Below are positions 47,541 through 61,115 of a stretch of 64,000 bases of DNA, piece after piece; the stretch's first letter is position 1; each line of letters starts with the position of its first letter. This stretch comes from Acanthopleura granulata (taxonomy: Eukaryota > Mollusca > Polyplacophora > Chitonida > Chitonidae): the NCBI GenBank assembly GCA_016165875.1, contig JABBOT010000010.1, forward strand, positions 6,975,875-7,039,874, written 5' to 3'. The notes below the pieces were generated by a model. That model worked only from the letters and a program-made list of their open reading frames with translations, was not told the DNA's origin and ran no database searches. The position numbers and the translations under genes were made by a program.

Positions 47541-49919
47541 AACCCTTCGTTCACGCCATGCAGTCCACTTTAAATAGACATATATGTGTTGTCCTGAGGG
47601 CTTATAAACACATTCACAAGAAGCACCTCTTAAGTCTGGACAATACCATTGTAAACTGTTGTCGGTTCAGTCGGTGGATTGAAAGGATGTCGTTACTCAT
47701 ACCAAATAAGCCCCACAGTCTGAAATGTATTTGTATTACCGAAAGGCAACCATCAATTTTAAATTCATCCAAAAACTAAATTTACTCCGACTTGATCATC
47801 TGAATCTTTTCTGTTCTATTATTATGTTTCACAAGTTGTCTAAGTTTAACCTGTTTCATATACTGAAGTGATTTAGCCAAATGAGTTGTTGAAATCGAGT
47901 TCTGTGATGCGGGGAATCCGGCCGTATATAAAACACCCCAGACGCCGCCTTACCGACGTATTAATTATTTTAACTACAAACACATTAACAAAGAAATAAG
48001 ATGGAGTGGATTAATTATTCTTAGCTTATACTCGTGTTACAAATATGTTGTAATATACACATAGTTCCAGTTCTGTTTTACTAATCTGTTTAAATGCTTT
48101 AATTTCCATTGTGTTAACCTGCTTTCTAAACCAACAAGGTTTGTTATGCAAGATAAAGTATAGCACCTGGAAAGTGCATGACACAGAATTACACATGTAC
48201 CCACATTTCGTTAGTTTGTTTCTTGTCCTCAGGTCCAATCTAAATGTCGCAATACAACAAACAAGGTATCTTACGCGAAATGTATATACAAATGTAATGG
48301 GTTGGGTCAGAATTTATGCTGATGAAGTAATCAGTAAGTCAACATGAAATAAACATCTCATTCGTTGCCTTACTGAATCTTACCGACAAGACCGACGGTC
48401 GTCTATGCCAGTGATGAACTGTAAAGGCACTTTCTAACGATCCATTCCCAAAACATTCCATAACACCAGCCCCCACAGGAATATGTAAGAAATATATATT
48501 ATACTAAATAAATCTGGTAACATGAAAGAGAGAAACAGTGAAGAAAAGAATAGATATTTGAGACATGACATCCAATGCAAATTTCAAGACCATAGTCGGG
48601 AAGAAATTCCAGGTGGAATACAAATATAGGTATGTCAGTCGTAGTTTCACAGCAACTGTTCACAAATGCATGGTGTTGATGCAATAAACACGACTCCTCA
48701 AGATAGATCCCACTAGCACCGGGTTAAGAGGAATCAGATACATCTGTGATCACTATGAAATGGATCGCCGGAGGTCATGACGTTCTGTCCTTACTTGCCG
48801 GCTAATGAAGGCTATCCCAAGTGAGTCAAAAGACACAGTTTGTGATTCTCTAAACTTGAATTATTCACCGAACAAAGAGGCTATTTTGCAATTCTGTTGA
48901 AAAAAAAATAATAATGTATTTATGAAAGATATAATATATTTATAATAATATTATAATATCCAAATCCATTACTTACATACAGATTTGTTCAGGGACTGTA
49001 ATGCCAATCCTTACCAGTTGAGTAATTTATTTCCGTAACACATTTATAAAATATTTTATAGGTATGTAATGTGATTTTTTGTTGCGGTGATTTATTAAAA
49101 AGGTACGTGTATATATATATGTATGCAAATTTATCGATAAAATCACTTAATTTGACAAATACTTTTGTTTTCCCGTTCTCCTTAGGCAAAAAAGTAAAAA
49201 TTCGTAAGCACACTAAACTGTATGATTTGTAACGGTTTTTATTTGAAGTCTGACACCTTATGACTCATCCTCAGACAGGTTACGGATGTACCGTTGCCAG
49301 GATATTAAGGTTTACTCAGACGGTACGATTTTATCTTACAGTAGATGTTAACGTGTGTAGTGTTAGCTCGTTACCTCGTGCACCTGGGTCTGACATCATC
49401 TTACCAGTAAATTCGTGGATCTGTTGATATTATTGGCGAGGCACACCCAGTATTGATATCATATCCTTCACACCACAGTCTGTGACTCCTTCGGGTAACG
49501 CATATCCGCACAACGCACGCTGTGCCTCACATCAACTAAAGTACAGCCCATCAGTATCCATCCGTATGTATACGGATTTCAGGCAAGTGCAACATTCTGT
49601 TGTATTCATGAAAAAAATTCCCCCATTTTAACACCTTCAAACTGTGACACTGTTTTTGTTTTTTTTTTTGTCCAGTTACCCTTGTTTATACAAGATTTCT
49701 TAACTGGAACAGTACACACAATACATAGATGAAGCGCCATTATCTGTTTTGTGGCATTGTTTTCAAAACATTCAATCCTCCTGTATCCTCTCGTATACTC
49801 CTAAGTATTTAAACTATATAAAATATCTGATTTCTTTATGATTTTTTTCTCATGCGCACCTTGAACAAGAGAGGTTAGGCGTGCCAAAGGTGTTAAAGTT
49901 TTTGAAGCCACCCACTAAA

Positions 49920-50340
49920 TTTGATTTTCAACAGCGGAGGTTCTCCGCCGGACAAAGCCGGTCGACATGCGGAGACCCTTTGTCCATGTATAGGTATCCG
50001 TTAATGAGGCAGTTAGCCCGGAGGATTCCGTGTTAAATTGCTGAGCGGGATTGGTAATATAGACACTGTTTGTCTACAGGTAACCCGATCCTTGCCTGGG
50101 ACCGTCAGTCACGGGACCTCGTTTGTACAGCGCCACCAGCACTTCCGCTTCTCACGCGATAATTGAGCCTATGCATTCATCTCAAGTACTTCTTTAGTTC
50201 TGTCAAACTAGTCCCGTAATTCCAGATAACTCCTGGTTCGCTGGTTTAGGTGGATATAGGTAATTAGTCGGCCCTCTCACTGTGTTTGTTGACATTCCGA
50301 CATTGGTACCTCAGATTTTCCGAGTTATCGCATGTTTATC
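49920..50340. promoter_or_regulatory. Candidate conserved non-coding block
   Basis: A GC-richer unique block between AT-rich flanks, including CCGTTAATGAGGCAG, CGATAATTGAGCC and a GTTCTCCGCCGGACAAAG stretch. All frames contain stops. No repeat family is recognised. Confidence 0.3.
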
Positions 50341-52605
50341 AAAGACTTACACCGCGCAATGCATTTATTAAGCTCTTAACTAGTCATGAAATGGATGAAG
50401 GCAGATTTGCACCAATCACATATTTTACTTTGCCCCCACCAAATGTAGGAAAAACGTAGATATTTCCAAGTGGAAAAAATCGCTTTCAACCATTTTTATA
50501 ACCTGTATAAAGTTTTTGACAAACTGGTCGTCAAGTCTCAAGTCCATTAAATTTTTCTAAGTGTGGAAACAGGCGTATAGAAAAGCACCTGCCACAAGGA
50601 GAAACTGTTAAATCACTATTTCACGAAATGAAAGGTAAACAGATCAAACGTATAAAATATAGTATGTTTTGGTCAAAGTGGTGATGATATTTTCTCCAAT
50701 GTTGATGAACCATCTTCCTATAATTCCTTTCATTTCGTCTTTGCAAGAGAGAAAACGGTTTTCGATATTAAATGAGAACGACACGATAATTGGGCACAAT
50801 GATTTCTGTAGTATAAAGTTTAAACCTTTGCAAAACCGATATTAGGCTTATATTTAATTTGCGTTAAGCTTCAGATTTATCTTAATTTTCAACGTTCCTT
50901 CTCGATAATGTCTTAATGTATGTGCTGCCTCACTTAAGAGTTAGTCAGAGGACACCATTGCCAGACAAGGCACCCACTGCCAGACAAGACTCCCCACATA
51001 GTCATAGTATATATGTTGGCTACAGGTCAAACAGTGCTTGGTTTGTCGCCTTGTGCTCAACCCAGTCGAGGATGTCAACTTTAATATCATGGGCACAATG
51101 GAGGAATGGAATCATAGGTTACATCCAGTGGCCATTTGAACGCTAGGTTGATGAAGTTGATTTTAAATCAGTAAGATCTCACCCATATCTTACTATCGCT
51201 ACAAACTTACAGAGGGTTACTATATGTATTGGCCTCCAGTCATGAGAGAACCGCAATGTGAAGATCCCGTGTATAAACAGTTAACAGGTCATGGGGGCTC
51301 AGGCCCATGTCGGCTCACACCTAAAATTTTAAATTTGGTAATCTTAATTCTTACTTCCGCTCTTGGAGCTTTGAATAGCGAGAGCACACTCCGGGCAAGC
51401 GAACCAGCAACTCAGCCTTGCGTACAACGGTACACCATCAGCCACGTAGAGGGCATGGAGCATGACGTACGTCAGAAGTAACTTTATACACGGAAGCTAC
51501 TTGGTGGACTAAAAATTGGCCATATGCTACATGTATTCCATCTAAACGCTACCACGACCTGATAACCTTGTGCTCAATTCAAACTTTCATAAAATATATA
51601 AATGATACATTTCTGTAGAAGATGAAGCACTGAAGTTTCACGACTTAAATTAACAGTCACGTGGTGATTAAGCAAAACCTGGGCGTTTGTCAGACTTATG
51701 ATCAATGACATGCCAGAGAGTTGACAAGTCGTGTTTTTCCAAACCAACGTTTCCTTTCTGGACTATCAATGTAGCTGGGCTGGTTAATTAGCTAAGCGAT
51801 CAATCACTCATGTAATCAGGAACTATTCAATCAATTTTCCAGCAAGCTCTTCTATCATCTCACCCAAACATCATCGATCAGGAAATATTAACGTTTGTTT
51901 GCATACGTGTCCGTCTTCATTTGAAATGTTCCCCAAATAAGCAGGTCTTTTTCTTTGCTCGGTTCTGATATCGCGCACGACAAAAAACGCACCCTGTTCA
52001 CGGAACTGAAAGCTTTGCTTTTCACAGATGGTCGTCTATGCTACAGCGTGCTCTATGGAAAACTACTAAGCACTCTTCTGCGAAAGTTTTCAAGATATTT
52101 CTTGGAATGTTGTTTTTAAACTGCCTCTTGCATTCAAGGTGTGGACGCCTGTCACCTGTTTTCAGACGTATAGGGCTGTGTTACCAATACACCGACGACT
52201 AAATACATTTACCTGTAACTAACTATATATGCTTCCACCAGCTAGTTGGTCCAGATAATATATACCGATATAAACTTTGGAATTTGATGAGAAAATCATA
52301 CACATTTTAAAAACTATTTTTGGACTTTTCTATAATCATTGTAAACAGATTAATAACAACATTTATTTCTGGAACTAACATGTAAACTATTTATTGTGCA
52401 TGTTTTCTATAAAATTTTCTAGTAATTGTTTGTGTTTGAGGCTTGAGAGGTATCAAGCATTTACGGAAACATTCTTTGCCAACATTTATCAGTGAATTTT
52501 AAAAAATACGTGATCTGTGGTTTTCTTCATTCATAAATCTCATCGTCAGCTTATAAGAGAAAAATTCCTGATTACGTCGTTAAAACAGAATCAGATAAAT
52601 AAATC

Positions 52606-52645
52606 AATCTTATTTATTTATTTATTTATTTAGGATTTATTTAGT
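52606..52645. repeat. (TTTA)n simple repeat, interrupted
   Basis: About five TTTA units, a short interruption, then further ATTTATTTAGG units to about 52660. The composition resembles a reversed SINE tail, but no SINE body follows on the right-hand side. Confidence 0.8.
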
Positions 52646-53560
52646 GATTCATTTATTTAGGATGTACTCAACAGGCGATGGAGTTTTTGTGAATTTTTGT
52701 GTTGGAGTGATTAAACGTGTACTGTATTTTTATAAAACAATTATAATAAAGTTTCTAGGAACATTTACTCTGCATCTCATGGGATTCACCCATTAACTCA
52801 ACGTTAACCTGATGAGTCAGTATGATCCAATGCCTATATAATCCAATTATATTTCCAATTAAGGATATATAACTTGATTATTCTGTTCACTGTCTTCACC
52901 TGGGGCTCATTGCAAGGTGAGACAGTGGATGATGGTTTTGTGGAGGAAGGACGCTTGTTGAGTTGCTTGGACGCTCGAGAAGCAAGTTCAGTCCCGGCCT
53001 TAATGGAATTCGTGGGTTTCTCTGCTTTGATAGCGTTTTGGTGAAGTATGGTATATTAGTTTGTTTGATGAAATAAATATGGTCCTTTTTATGCAGAAAT
53101 ATTTTCGATTCAGACATTGTTTTCTTTTATTTTAAGATAGCATGCACGACCGTAATTTTTTTTTGGGAAAACATGCTAAGATCTTTCACTTGTTCAAAAA
53201 AGTAATTAGAGACTACATAATCAATATTTGGATCAACTCACCAATCATTCAACCCATTGGTGTATTATCCAAACATTCAATACATTGTCATCAGATTATG
53301 AATGATTCCATAAGGTAAGGAAGACTACGCAAAGATTTGTACCAATGAACCGTTTCGTCAGTCTACCAATCAGAAATCAATATTGAAGTTATCAAACTAT
53401 CAATCGTCCTATCCCTTATCTAATATAATAATACAGGTTAACAATTGATGCCGTTGACGCTAGAGTATACATTGACTTGGGTCATAATTCAGTAGCTCGG
53501 TGGATTGTGTACAAGATCTTGAGGGGGACGTGGATCAGAGCAGGGTAACACATGGGATCC

Positions 53561-53574
53561 CAACCAGGTGGCGC
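53561..53574 (+). promoter_or_regulatory. Candidate CTCF site, 13 of 14 match
   Basis: CAACCAGGTGGCGC matches the bilaterian CTCF consensus CCASYAGRKGGCRS at every position but the second. It has the same orientation as the candidate at 44499, about 9 kb away. The flanks are AT-rich and otherwise unremarkable. Confidence 0.45.
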
Positions 53575-53789
53575 TAGATTTAAAATCTTGGAGACTGTTT
53601 TTGTTCGTCGAAAATGGAAACAATAGACTTGATACAAAATCTTATCGTTACTGATATAAGGATGTAAGGTTCGCCGAAGATCGATATTTCAAAGACGAAG
53701 CACGCCCATATTTAACAATCTTCATGTATAGTCATGACAACTCCAGATAGTTCCTCAGTTATTGTGTCAACCTTTGTTGATGTTGCCAT

Positions 53790-54990
53790 TTTGTGAATCA
53801 TCGTTCTCTTGAAGTCGTTATTGTCAACAGACATGGGCAAATACGCTCTACGATGGCTGACGTTTGGACACCCTGTCGTATAGCGTACACATTGGATGCA
53901 CCAATGTTGTATTTCAAGAATGAGTACAAAATTCGGTTTTCAAGAGCAGGCAATATTAAAGCTCTGGCCACTTTCTGGATAGGGTACGTGACGTTACTGT
54001 CTGATGACTTATCTGGGTGGTTACTTCTCATAATAGCGACGGCCCTATCTTACTTGTCCGAAGGATATCTTAGACATAAGGCTTATTTCTGATCACGTAG
54101 GGACATTCTACGCCCATTGTTATCTTCTAGCCTCTCTGCAGTCGGTGGAGGCGTCCAGTTTTCGGGGGTCCCCAAACCCGTGGGAAGATTCAGTCTTTTA
54201 AAGCGCTACTCTCAGAGGAATCCATCGTCTCTGGCGCGCTATTCTTCTGCCCTCAATACGATGGCGCCCGGAACGTTAGATCCCTTGCTGGACCAGGTTT
54301 CTATTCCCTTTCTTGACCCGTGAGTCTTCTCCTTGTGTCCGTTATTCAGAGATAATCCCTGTGTTTTGTTGTACATTACTAACGGTGTAAACGCTACCAA
54401 ACTGATAATTTTCCATTTTGGCCAAGCAGACAGTATTAAAAAGGTTCGGCGAATCGATGGTCCGAAGAAAGGCACGATTTGCTGATTCAACCCATTTTAG
54501 CGATTATGGCAACCGGAGAAAGCATGCTTTTGACTGGTTTTCTCCTCCATAGAGGCAGGGATGTTTGAATCTGCCGGCAGCCGCCAGAACGTACGGATCG
54601 CACGTAATTCGCTTTTAATGAGAAATGGGGGAGAATGCGCAATTATCATGGGGCTTGTAGGGAAAAGGCGGCCCGGAAGGGAGACGAAAATTACGCACGT
54701 ACGCAGGCTGAAGAGACGATTTAGTAATTGAGTCTGCGAACTTGTGCCTAATCTTCACCACTCTCTGAAATACTGTGACTCGGGATTGAAATCAATTTTT
54801 CTGATGTCCCTGTGATAAGAAGCAGGATCAATGTACGGCCGATGACAGGACGTCGAGTAACGGTCTGTCTGCGTGAGGCTCTGACTGGGGCTGAGCGAGA
54901 GGAGAGGGAAAAGGGGAAGGGACAGGTAGGAAGCGGACCGCGAGCTTTCGAACAGCCCCGAGTGCTGCCACGAGTCACGACCGGGAGCTC
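53790..54990. promoter_or_regulatory. Largest candidate regulatory island of the desert, about 1.2 kb
   Basis: GC-rich, repeat-free sequence in two parts: 53790-54330 and 54480-54990. Several frames on both strands are open for 65-100 codons, but they overlap, share no splice logic and match no protein I know. The motifs CGCACGTAATTCGCTTTTAATGAG (split by a CG), GCAATTATCATGG and TTTAGTAATTGAG are homeodomain-like; GAAATCAATTTTTCTG follows at about 54788. A coding gene cannot be excluded without an expression or homology search. Confidence 0.4.
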
Positions 54991-57819
54991 ACGATCAGTC
55001 CTGAGCAGTGCCACGAATCATGAGGTCTAGTCGGCCATAACACATCAGACAAAATCGCACCGGATCAAGCAATTAGAAAGCAATTCATGGAAGACAAACA
55101 CATCAAGCACTTCACAGGAACCATAACGTGTCTCGCAAGCGTAAGTAATTCAGTCACTAACTGACTAAACAGGCCACATAGTTTGCTCACTCAAATTTTC
55201 ACTATTCACTATTCGTCAATTTAATTAATCATAAAATCAATCACTCAATCAATAAATCATCCACAGAATAAATAAATCAAATAAGCAGCGAATCAATCAT
55301 TTATTTATTCTCCTTGTCACTTATTCAATCACTCAACCTCCTAATCTAACATTTGATCAATCCCATTATATAGAGGCTTATTTATAGAACGCAAAGGACA
55401 AAGTCTGCCGGGTTTTTTCTTTTCAGCATCCTTATCAGTAACTATATAAATGTGTTCTTTCAGATTTAGTTCTTTCGGTCTTGTCTTTGATTGTTGATTG
55501 TTCTTTGATTGTCTATGACCAATAAATTTATGCGTTTATTTTATTAGAGGTTTGATGTTGTGCTCATGATAATTTCACCTAAATGATATAGCGGATTTCA
55601 TGGTTGATGTGCCAAAGACAGACGCAATTTGGTGGACATCATCTCACTTGACCAGGTACCTGACCAGCTCATTGTGAATGTATAAGTATGTTTTTTCATT
55701 TTGTAGTACTATCTCCTCAGTATTTGAATACGCTTAGAAGCTTAGAATTTCGAAAACCGAACATATTGTGGAGGAATTTCGCAGGAGACCACATTTTGTC
55801 CGTATCGATGTATCCAGTGCCAACAAAGTAACCCAACAAAAATAACCATAACCAAATGAAGATAACTAGACTATATGGACTTGAGAAAGCGATTGTGTAT
55901 TATTAAGTATACTTGGTACACTTTCTGATATATTTACGTGGGTGTATATATATTCGGCGCCTAACGTTGTGCTAAAGGATATTTCTGTAATAATATATAG
56001 TGGTGGACAGGGGGAGGAAACTGCACATAGCTCTGGAGAAATGCCGATGCCTAACTAACCTGCTGATGTAAACCCGCAACCCAACCTAGCCGAACCATCG
56101 TGACAGATGGGTTCTTATGGCAACCCATTTTCATTTACATTTATATAGCTGGACATTTCTTAGTGCCATCCGGATTGGCAATGCTGTGAGAGGTACAATG
56201 TGTGTAAAAACCAGAATCCAAATCAACAAACGGAAAAGAGAGTGTATTTGCTCTGCACAAGAAACTCTTGTCCACAAGCACTGATGTTTTATTTACTACA
56301 TGAAGTTAAAACTAAGTGCCCAAAAATTGTCTCATAGCATCAATGAAGGAATCAATCTTGACTTCAAGTCAGCAGCCATACATGTAAATTGAGAAATATT
56401 TGGAATTTTTAAACACAATCGGTATTGTGGATATTTTTAGGATCCCTAAAAGCCCAGGAATGACTTACAGAGGGTGCAGTATGGTAGCTTTCATTTTAAG
56501 AATATAATCGTCAAATTTTGATCTAAAGAAAACAGACATGACAACACCAGCTGTCAACAATAATATGCTTTATTTACTCTCCAAGTCATTCACAAGATGG
56601 AATACAGTAGGCTTTGACAACATAACAATGTCTGTTTTATACACATATATGGGCCTTTGTAAACAAATCATCGTTTTTGGATGACATTGCCGAAGGTTAA
56701 ATGTCCAAAAGGGGTTAAACGTGACACGGACAAGGGAATTGTGCATTATTATACACCGTGGTGAGAGAGCGACATTTCAATGCAGAAATGATGTGGGAAG
56801 AAGGAAGTTTATTCGAGTGGTTAATACAAATTTCCAAAGAATCATACAAAACATCAATTTCGAGTGGGGAGATTTCCTCTTCCACATTTCAGCACATTCC
56901 ATGTCCTCCTATATGCAAGAGACTGGATCCATTCTATTCAGAAAATCACCCAACATTTGAAAATTTATTACATAGATTTTACTTTGATACAGCAATTTCA
57001 AATTATGATATATCGGTCAAAAATATGTCTTTATTATGCGATCAGAATTTTATTTCCCAATACATGATCGTTTAAATGATGTTTCAAATTTTAACATAAA
57101 TGGAAATTTGCTTTTTGCAGTGGGTACCCAGTTACCAAATTTATGTCGTACGTACCGGTACCGATAGGTAACCTTCCTCAAATGAGCTAATACCCAGGCA
57201 GGAAACTCGTTGTTCATGGCTACAATTCTTCATACTTTCGATGCGGTTGTACATGTTGGAGTTATGGAGAGTACACATCATGATATAGTGGACAGAGTAG
57301 ACCTCATGCTGTGTATATGTTTTGCATGCAAAACAAGAAAATGTGATTCAGGAAGATGCAACCTTGTTCATAACTATGGACATACAAAGCAGTTAAAAGT
57401 CAGACCACAGCAGAGGCAGAGTATAAGAAATCTGGAGTCGTTATTGTCTCAGGCCAGAGATATTGTTATTGTATTCAAGATATTGTATTCAAGAATATTT
57501 CACTTATATGACGACTGTCAGTATCATGGTGAGAAGAAACCTGGCAGGGGAAACCAGCAACCATGCGCAGGTTCATAATACAGGTGCAGTTTTGTAGCAA
57601 CAACTGGTCATTGCATAAGAATGGTACAGAAGCTCACTTTTTTATGTCTTTCCGAACTGCTAGCTTGGTACCTGTGTTCTGATTTCTACAGGTAAAGTTT
57701 TGTTGATTGGAGAATGTTTACCTTTGAAAAAAATTCTGATGCCAGTGGTTGTTATTTCCTTCTAGTCCGTCAGAATTTCCTCTTAACGATTTGACCCAGA
57801 GACACAGGGCACAAAGGCA
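54991..57819. other. Intergenic, AT-rich, with AATCA-like low complexity and a SINE fragment
   Basis: 55190-55345 is rich in irregular AATCA/AATAAATC words, a decayed simple repeat. Open frames at 56721-57075 (up to 105 codons) and 57210-57480 are not assignable. The second contains a Cys-rich CFACKTRKCDSGRC. No splice borders or start context support either. Confidence 0.5.
57486..57575 (-). mobile_element. V-type SINE fragment (3' core and tail part)
   Basis: Read on the - strand: AACCTGCGCATGGTTGCTGG, TTTCCCCTGCCAGGTTTCTT, CTCACCATGATACTG, CATATAAGTGAAATATTCTT, ending at GAATAC without the GTAAAACACC part. On its left border an exact 14-base tandem duplication, TATTGTATTCAAGA, lies at 57467-57480 and 57481-57494, partly overlapping the SINE end. 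Confidence 0.75.
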
Positions 57820-58330
57820 AGCCTCCAATTGATATCGAACTTTTTTCGAATTTCTGACTTCTAAACGGTCCGAGAAATCGCTGTCAGTCACGGTCCGCGT
57901 GAGAGAAGCGGCGTCATTAATTCACAGTTAACACCTGTGCCGCATAATCATGGAAGAAGACAGCGACCTAATCTGCATTTTGAGAAAACCCTGTCCCTGG
58001 CGACGGAGTGGATCGAATTAGAATTCGATATAGAGGAAATGTCCTTTTTCCGAAGACGGGAAATAGAATTGAAGAGCGCGTCATCTAGGGCTTGGCTTCG
58101 GAGGTAACACATTGCAGGCAGCCGATTAATTCAGGGCGAGTGGTCGGTGTATCGGGCTTCACTGACCCCACCAATCGATAGAGTCCAGCCCAATTTGGAG
58201 ACTTATTTAGCGGATATCATCCGAGATGGCGAAATTTTTCTGAAACTTGTTTGCACAAGTTGTTTTAATTTCCACTAGTATTATTGCGCGCTTCCTCAAT
58301 ATTGCTTTGGCATCTGAGCGAGTTGGTTGT
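57820..58330. promoter_or_regulatory. Candidate conserved non-coding block
   Basis: A GC-richer unique block with GGCGTCATTAATTCACAG, GTGGATCGAATTAGAATTCG, CAGCCGATTAATTCAGG and CACCAATCGATAGAG: homeodomain cores embedded in GC-rich sequence, where chance occurrence is lower than in the AT-rich background. Stops occur in all frames. Confidence 0.4.
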
Positions 58331-58899
58331 GCGTCGCGGTGAGCGATTAAAGTGGTTGGTATGTGGGGCTGGGATGGAAGTCGCTATCGCTGAGGCCCAG
58401 GGTATCGATCCCCTGCTAGATCATTGAGTGTCCCTCCTTCACCGAAACCGCTTGACCCCTCCACCCAGTCCTCCAGGTTTTACCCGATCTAAGCAAACTT
58501 CCCGACCCGCCCCATTCTGTTCCGATGAACTTTGCCTGGCGCCCCATGCCCACACAAGCCATCGCCACAGAAAGGTGTCGGGAAGAAACCGGATTAAAAC
58601 ATTCATGACAAAGACGCCTCCATACTTCCAATAAAATTTTGCCTACCATGTTAATTTTATTTCTTCAACTTTTTAAGTAAAATCAAGAAAGGAACACATA
58701 ACCCCATAATTATTGAACACCTGTTTTAATTTGTCAGTGGATTAAGTAACATTACTTCTTACAGTTATGCCTGACCTTATTGTCGATGTCTTTCAGATTG
58801 GATATTAATATTCAGGAAATGCGTTTCCGAGACTCTTTTAACATGTTCATCCTCTCCCTTCGCCGTGGTCTTTATGCAATAAATTACGTTCAACAATTT

Positions 58900-59420
58900 A
58901 AGTCTAGCTTTGACAGGTGTCTCCCATACTCGTCATAATTCTGTGGCTCGAGTAGGCGGCCGCTATGTTAATCTATACATACACCATTTTTTCTCAGTCA
59001 TTTTAGCAATCAATCATGGCGTCGCTATATTAGAGTTATTTTGTATTAGATTAGCTTCTTGTTTAGCGGGACGGCATGGGTACAGAGAAGTTAAAGCGAT
59101 CGTTGGTAGAGAGACAGAGATCGATTGGGATCTGCATTATCGGTCCATGGCTCCGTGTTTACCCTCTCTCTCCCCAGACAGGAGAAATCGGGTCCAGAAC
59201 ACGAAGAGCTGATTACCTAGGTTGTATTTCACTTTTCGACAACTTAATCCTCCTTGCCAAGGCGGAATCAATGGACCGAGCATGCCTATAGGCCGGACAT
59301 CACCCAGTCGCCGAGAGTGTCGGCCGACATGCCCCGGGTATGGAGATCATTCGCACCCCCGGTGGCGAGGAAAGGACAGAGGATCGTTTACAGTTTACAA
59401 GTTCATCAGCAAAATACATG
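58900..59420. promoter_or_regulatory. Candidate conserved block with homeodomain and forkhead motifs
   Basis: Unique GC-richer DNA with GCAATCAATCATGG, GTATTAGATTAGC, a forkhead-type TGTTTACC at 59156-59163, and CGACAACTTAATCC. Overlapping + strand frames of 70-100 codons are open, but without splice borders or a recognised domain. Confidence 0.35.
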
Positions 59421-60924
59421 TCTTTCAACGACGATCCTTGTGAAACAAATATTCACTGTCGTAGAAAAAACATATTTCTAATGGCATTTAGATTCGGCAA
59501 CGAAACAACAAAACGAAACTTTGTAACAGTTATTTCGGGAACATCATCTTCATGCTCATAAAGCAACTGTAGAAGTGATGTATGACTGAAACATGAGGCA
59601 TGAAGCTCATTCAAATGTTTCATTCAGTATGCGAAAATACCATACATGCACTATAATATTATTGCTATAAATGAAACTATCACTTAGCTAAACTACATAT
59701 AGAATTAGAATTTTTCATCTGGATGGCGTTCACCAGAAAATGATCAGTATTAAAATTCGCCACGAAATATGATAAGACTGGCATGCCACGGACTGATTTA
59801 TTTGTAAGTCTGTGGGGCTGTATTGTAAACGTTAATTTACAGTTTCATAAATTTCAAGTGGTATTAAATAAACGGGTGCAATAAACCTGTCAAACGATCA
59901 GATATTGGTCAGACATACAAACTTACCATATAAGTGAACTCAAAGGTAAATGTCAAATGTACTGAAATAGGTACAAACAGAGATATACAATCTATTTAAA
60001 ATAATATGGACTTTATATGTATGTGTCGTGAACTTATCATAGCTTACAGAGCATCAGTTGCACCAAAGTCGCCAATGGCCTAGAGGGCAATGTTTTTGCA
60101 AAAATCAATTCTTCAACTTTTAAATGCAGACAGCGTTACATTTTACCTCAAAACATTTACCAATATACGGCTAAAAAATTAGCTGTATTTCAGTGTGAAT
60201 ATAACGGACACTGTTGAACAAAATGTGTAAAAAGAGATAAGTTTCAAGTACGGCTGTAAGTGTGAGCATTCGTTGATTATCATCATGGCGCCAGAGTATC
60301 CCCACACGGATAAACCTTTGTCAGAATATATTCCAAATTATGCAAGACAAAGTGTTTATTTCATTTATGTTTATCCGTTTTCGAATAGCAGAACGAAAAG
60401 TATTTTTTGAAGAACTATAAATATGGCCATCTTAATTCAATGGAAAGGCTAAATATTTAGACATTCAGTTTGTAAGCCTTTTTTCAAATTAAAAATTTTT
60501 GGGAGTAGTGCATAAAATATGTATAAATTCTATCATAACATTATTTAATCGATTAACTGATTATCATTTTGTCAGACATTACAACCTTGACTTTTTTCGA
60601 ATTAATGACAAAATGACCTAAATGAATTTAAGAGTGTGTGCATGATATTTAAAATGAGACATTGGCTGAACCTTAATCGTATAGTACGGCCATATGTCTG
60701 CAAAGTTATATGAAAATATCATATCGTCTTTCTGTTCCTATATGGTAAATCTTAATACGAAGAATTGTAGTCCGTTTAATTATCACTGCTTCTTAAGTAT
60801 GTTTTTTTCCCGGTGAATTTCCAGATAATATAATTGACAAACTATACTAATTGTTCACATCGGCCACCATCTGTTCTTGGAACCACATACGTTGTACAAT
60901 CCGTACAAGAGCTGGCCGCTTTAT

Positions 60925-61115
60925 AAGCTGATCAAATCACCGCCACTGACTTTTCACACTTTGCTGATTACAGCTCATTATGAACACGAGCTTTGATGGC
61001 AGCGATAGTTTTTTGTTCGTGCAACCGTCAATGGTATTGGTGTGGACCAAATCAACTTTGAAACTCTCTCAAGACGTCACTTCTGTGTAAAACACTTTGA
61101 CATCAAACATAGGGG
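60925..61115. promoter_or_regulatory. Candidate TCF/LEF site cluster
   Basis: GCTTTGATG (60990-60998) is an exact SCTTTGATS site, and CTTTGAA (61056-61062) is a second match to CTTTGWW. Relaxed forms are ATCAAAT (60931-60937), CTTTGAC (61095-61101) and ATCAAAC (61102-61108). ACCGCCAC beside the first relaxed site resembles the C-clamp helper motif GCCGCCR. All five fall within about 180 bp. Confidence 0.4.

Larger units (their letters stand above)
42251..53565. other. Intergenic, third part of the region downstream of MIPOL1
   Basis: No coding exon is recognised. The stretch contains a SINE with target-site duplication (43095-43340), the blocks at 43740-44650, 47080-47540 and 49920-50340, AT dinucleotide runs near 45558 and 45804, a pyrimidine-rich tract near 46561-46612, and a (TTTA)n stretch at 52606-52645. 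At 47088-47106 a GCGGCGTAAACACCAAC stretch resembles a SINE tail remnant. The rest is AT-rich unique sequence. Confidence 0.6.

Noticed and set aside
56758..57075. 105-codon open frame, + strand
   Set aside because: AT-rich, overlapping two other frames on the same strand, with no start context, splice borders or known domain.
58400..58650. Region with GGGTATCGATCCCCTG resembling a tRNA B-box and open frames on both strands
   Set aside because: The upstream A-box is unconvincing and no SINE core or tail follows. It could be an old unrelated SINE, but this cannot be supported.
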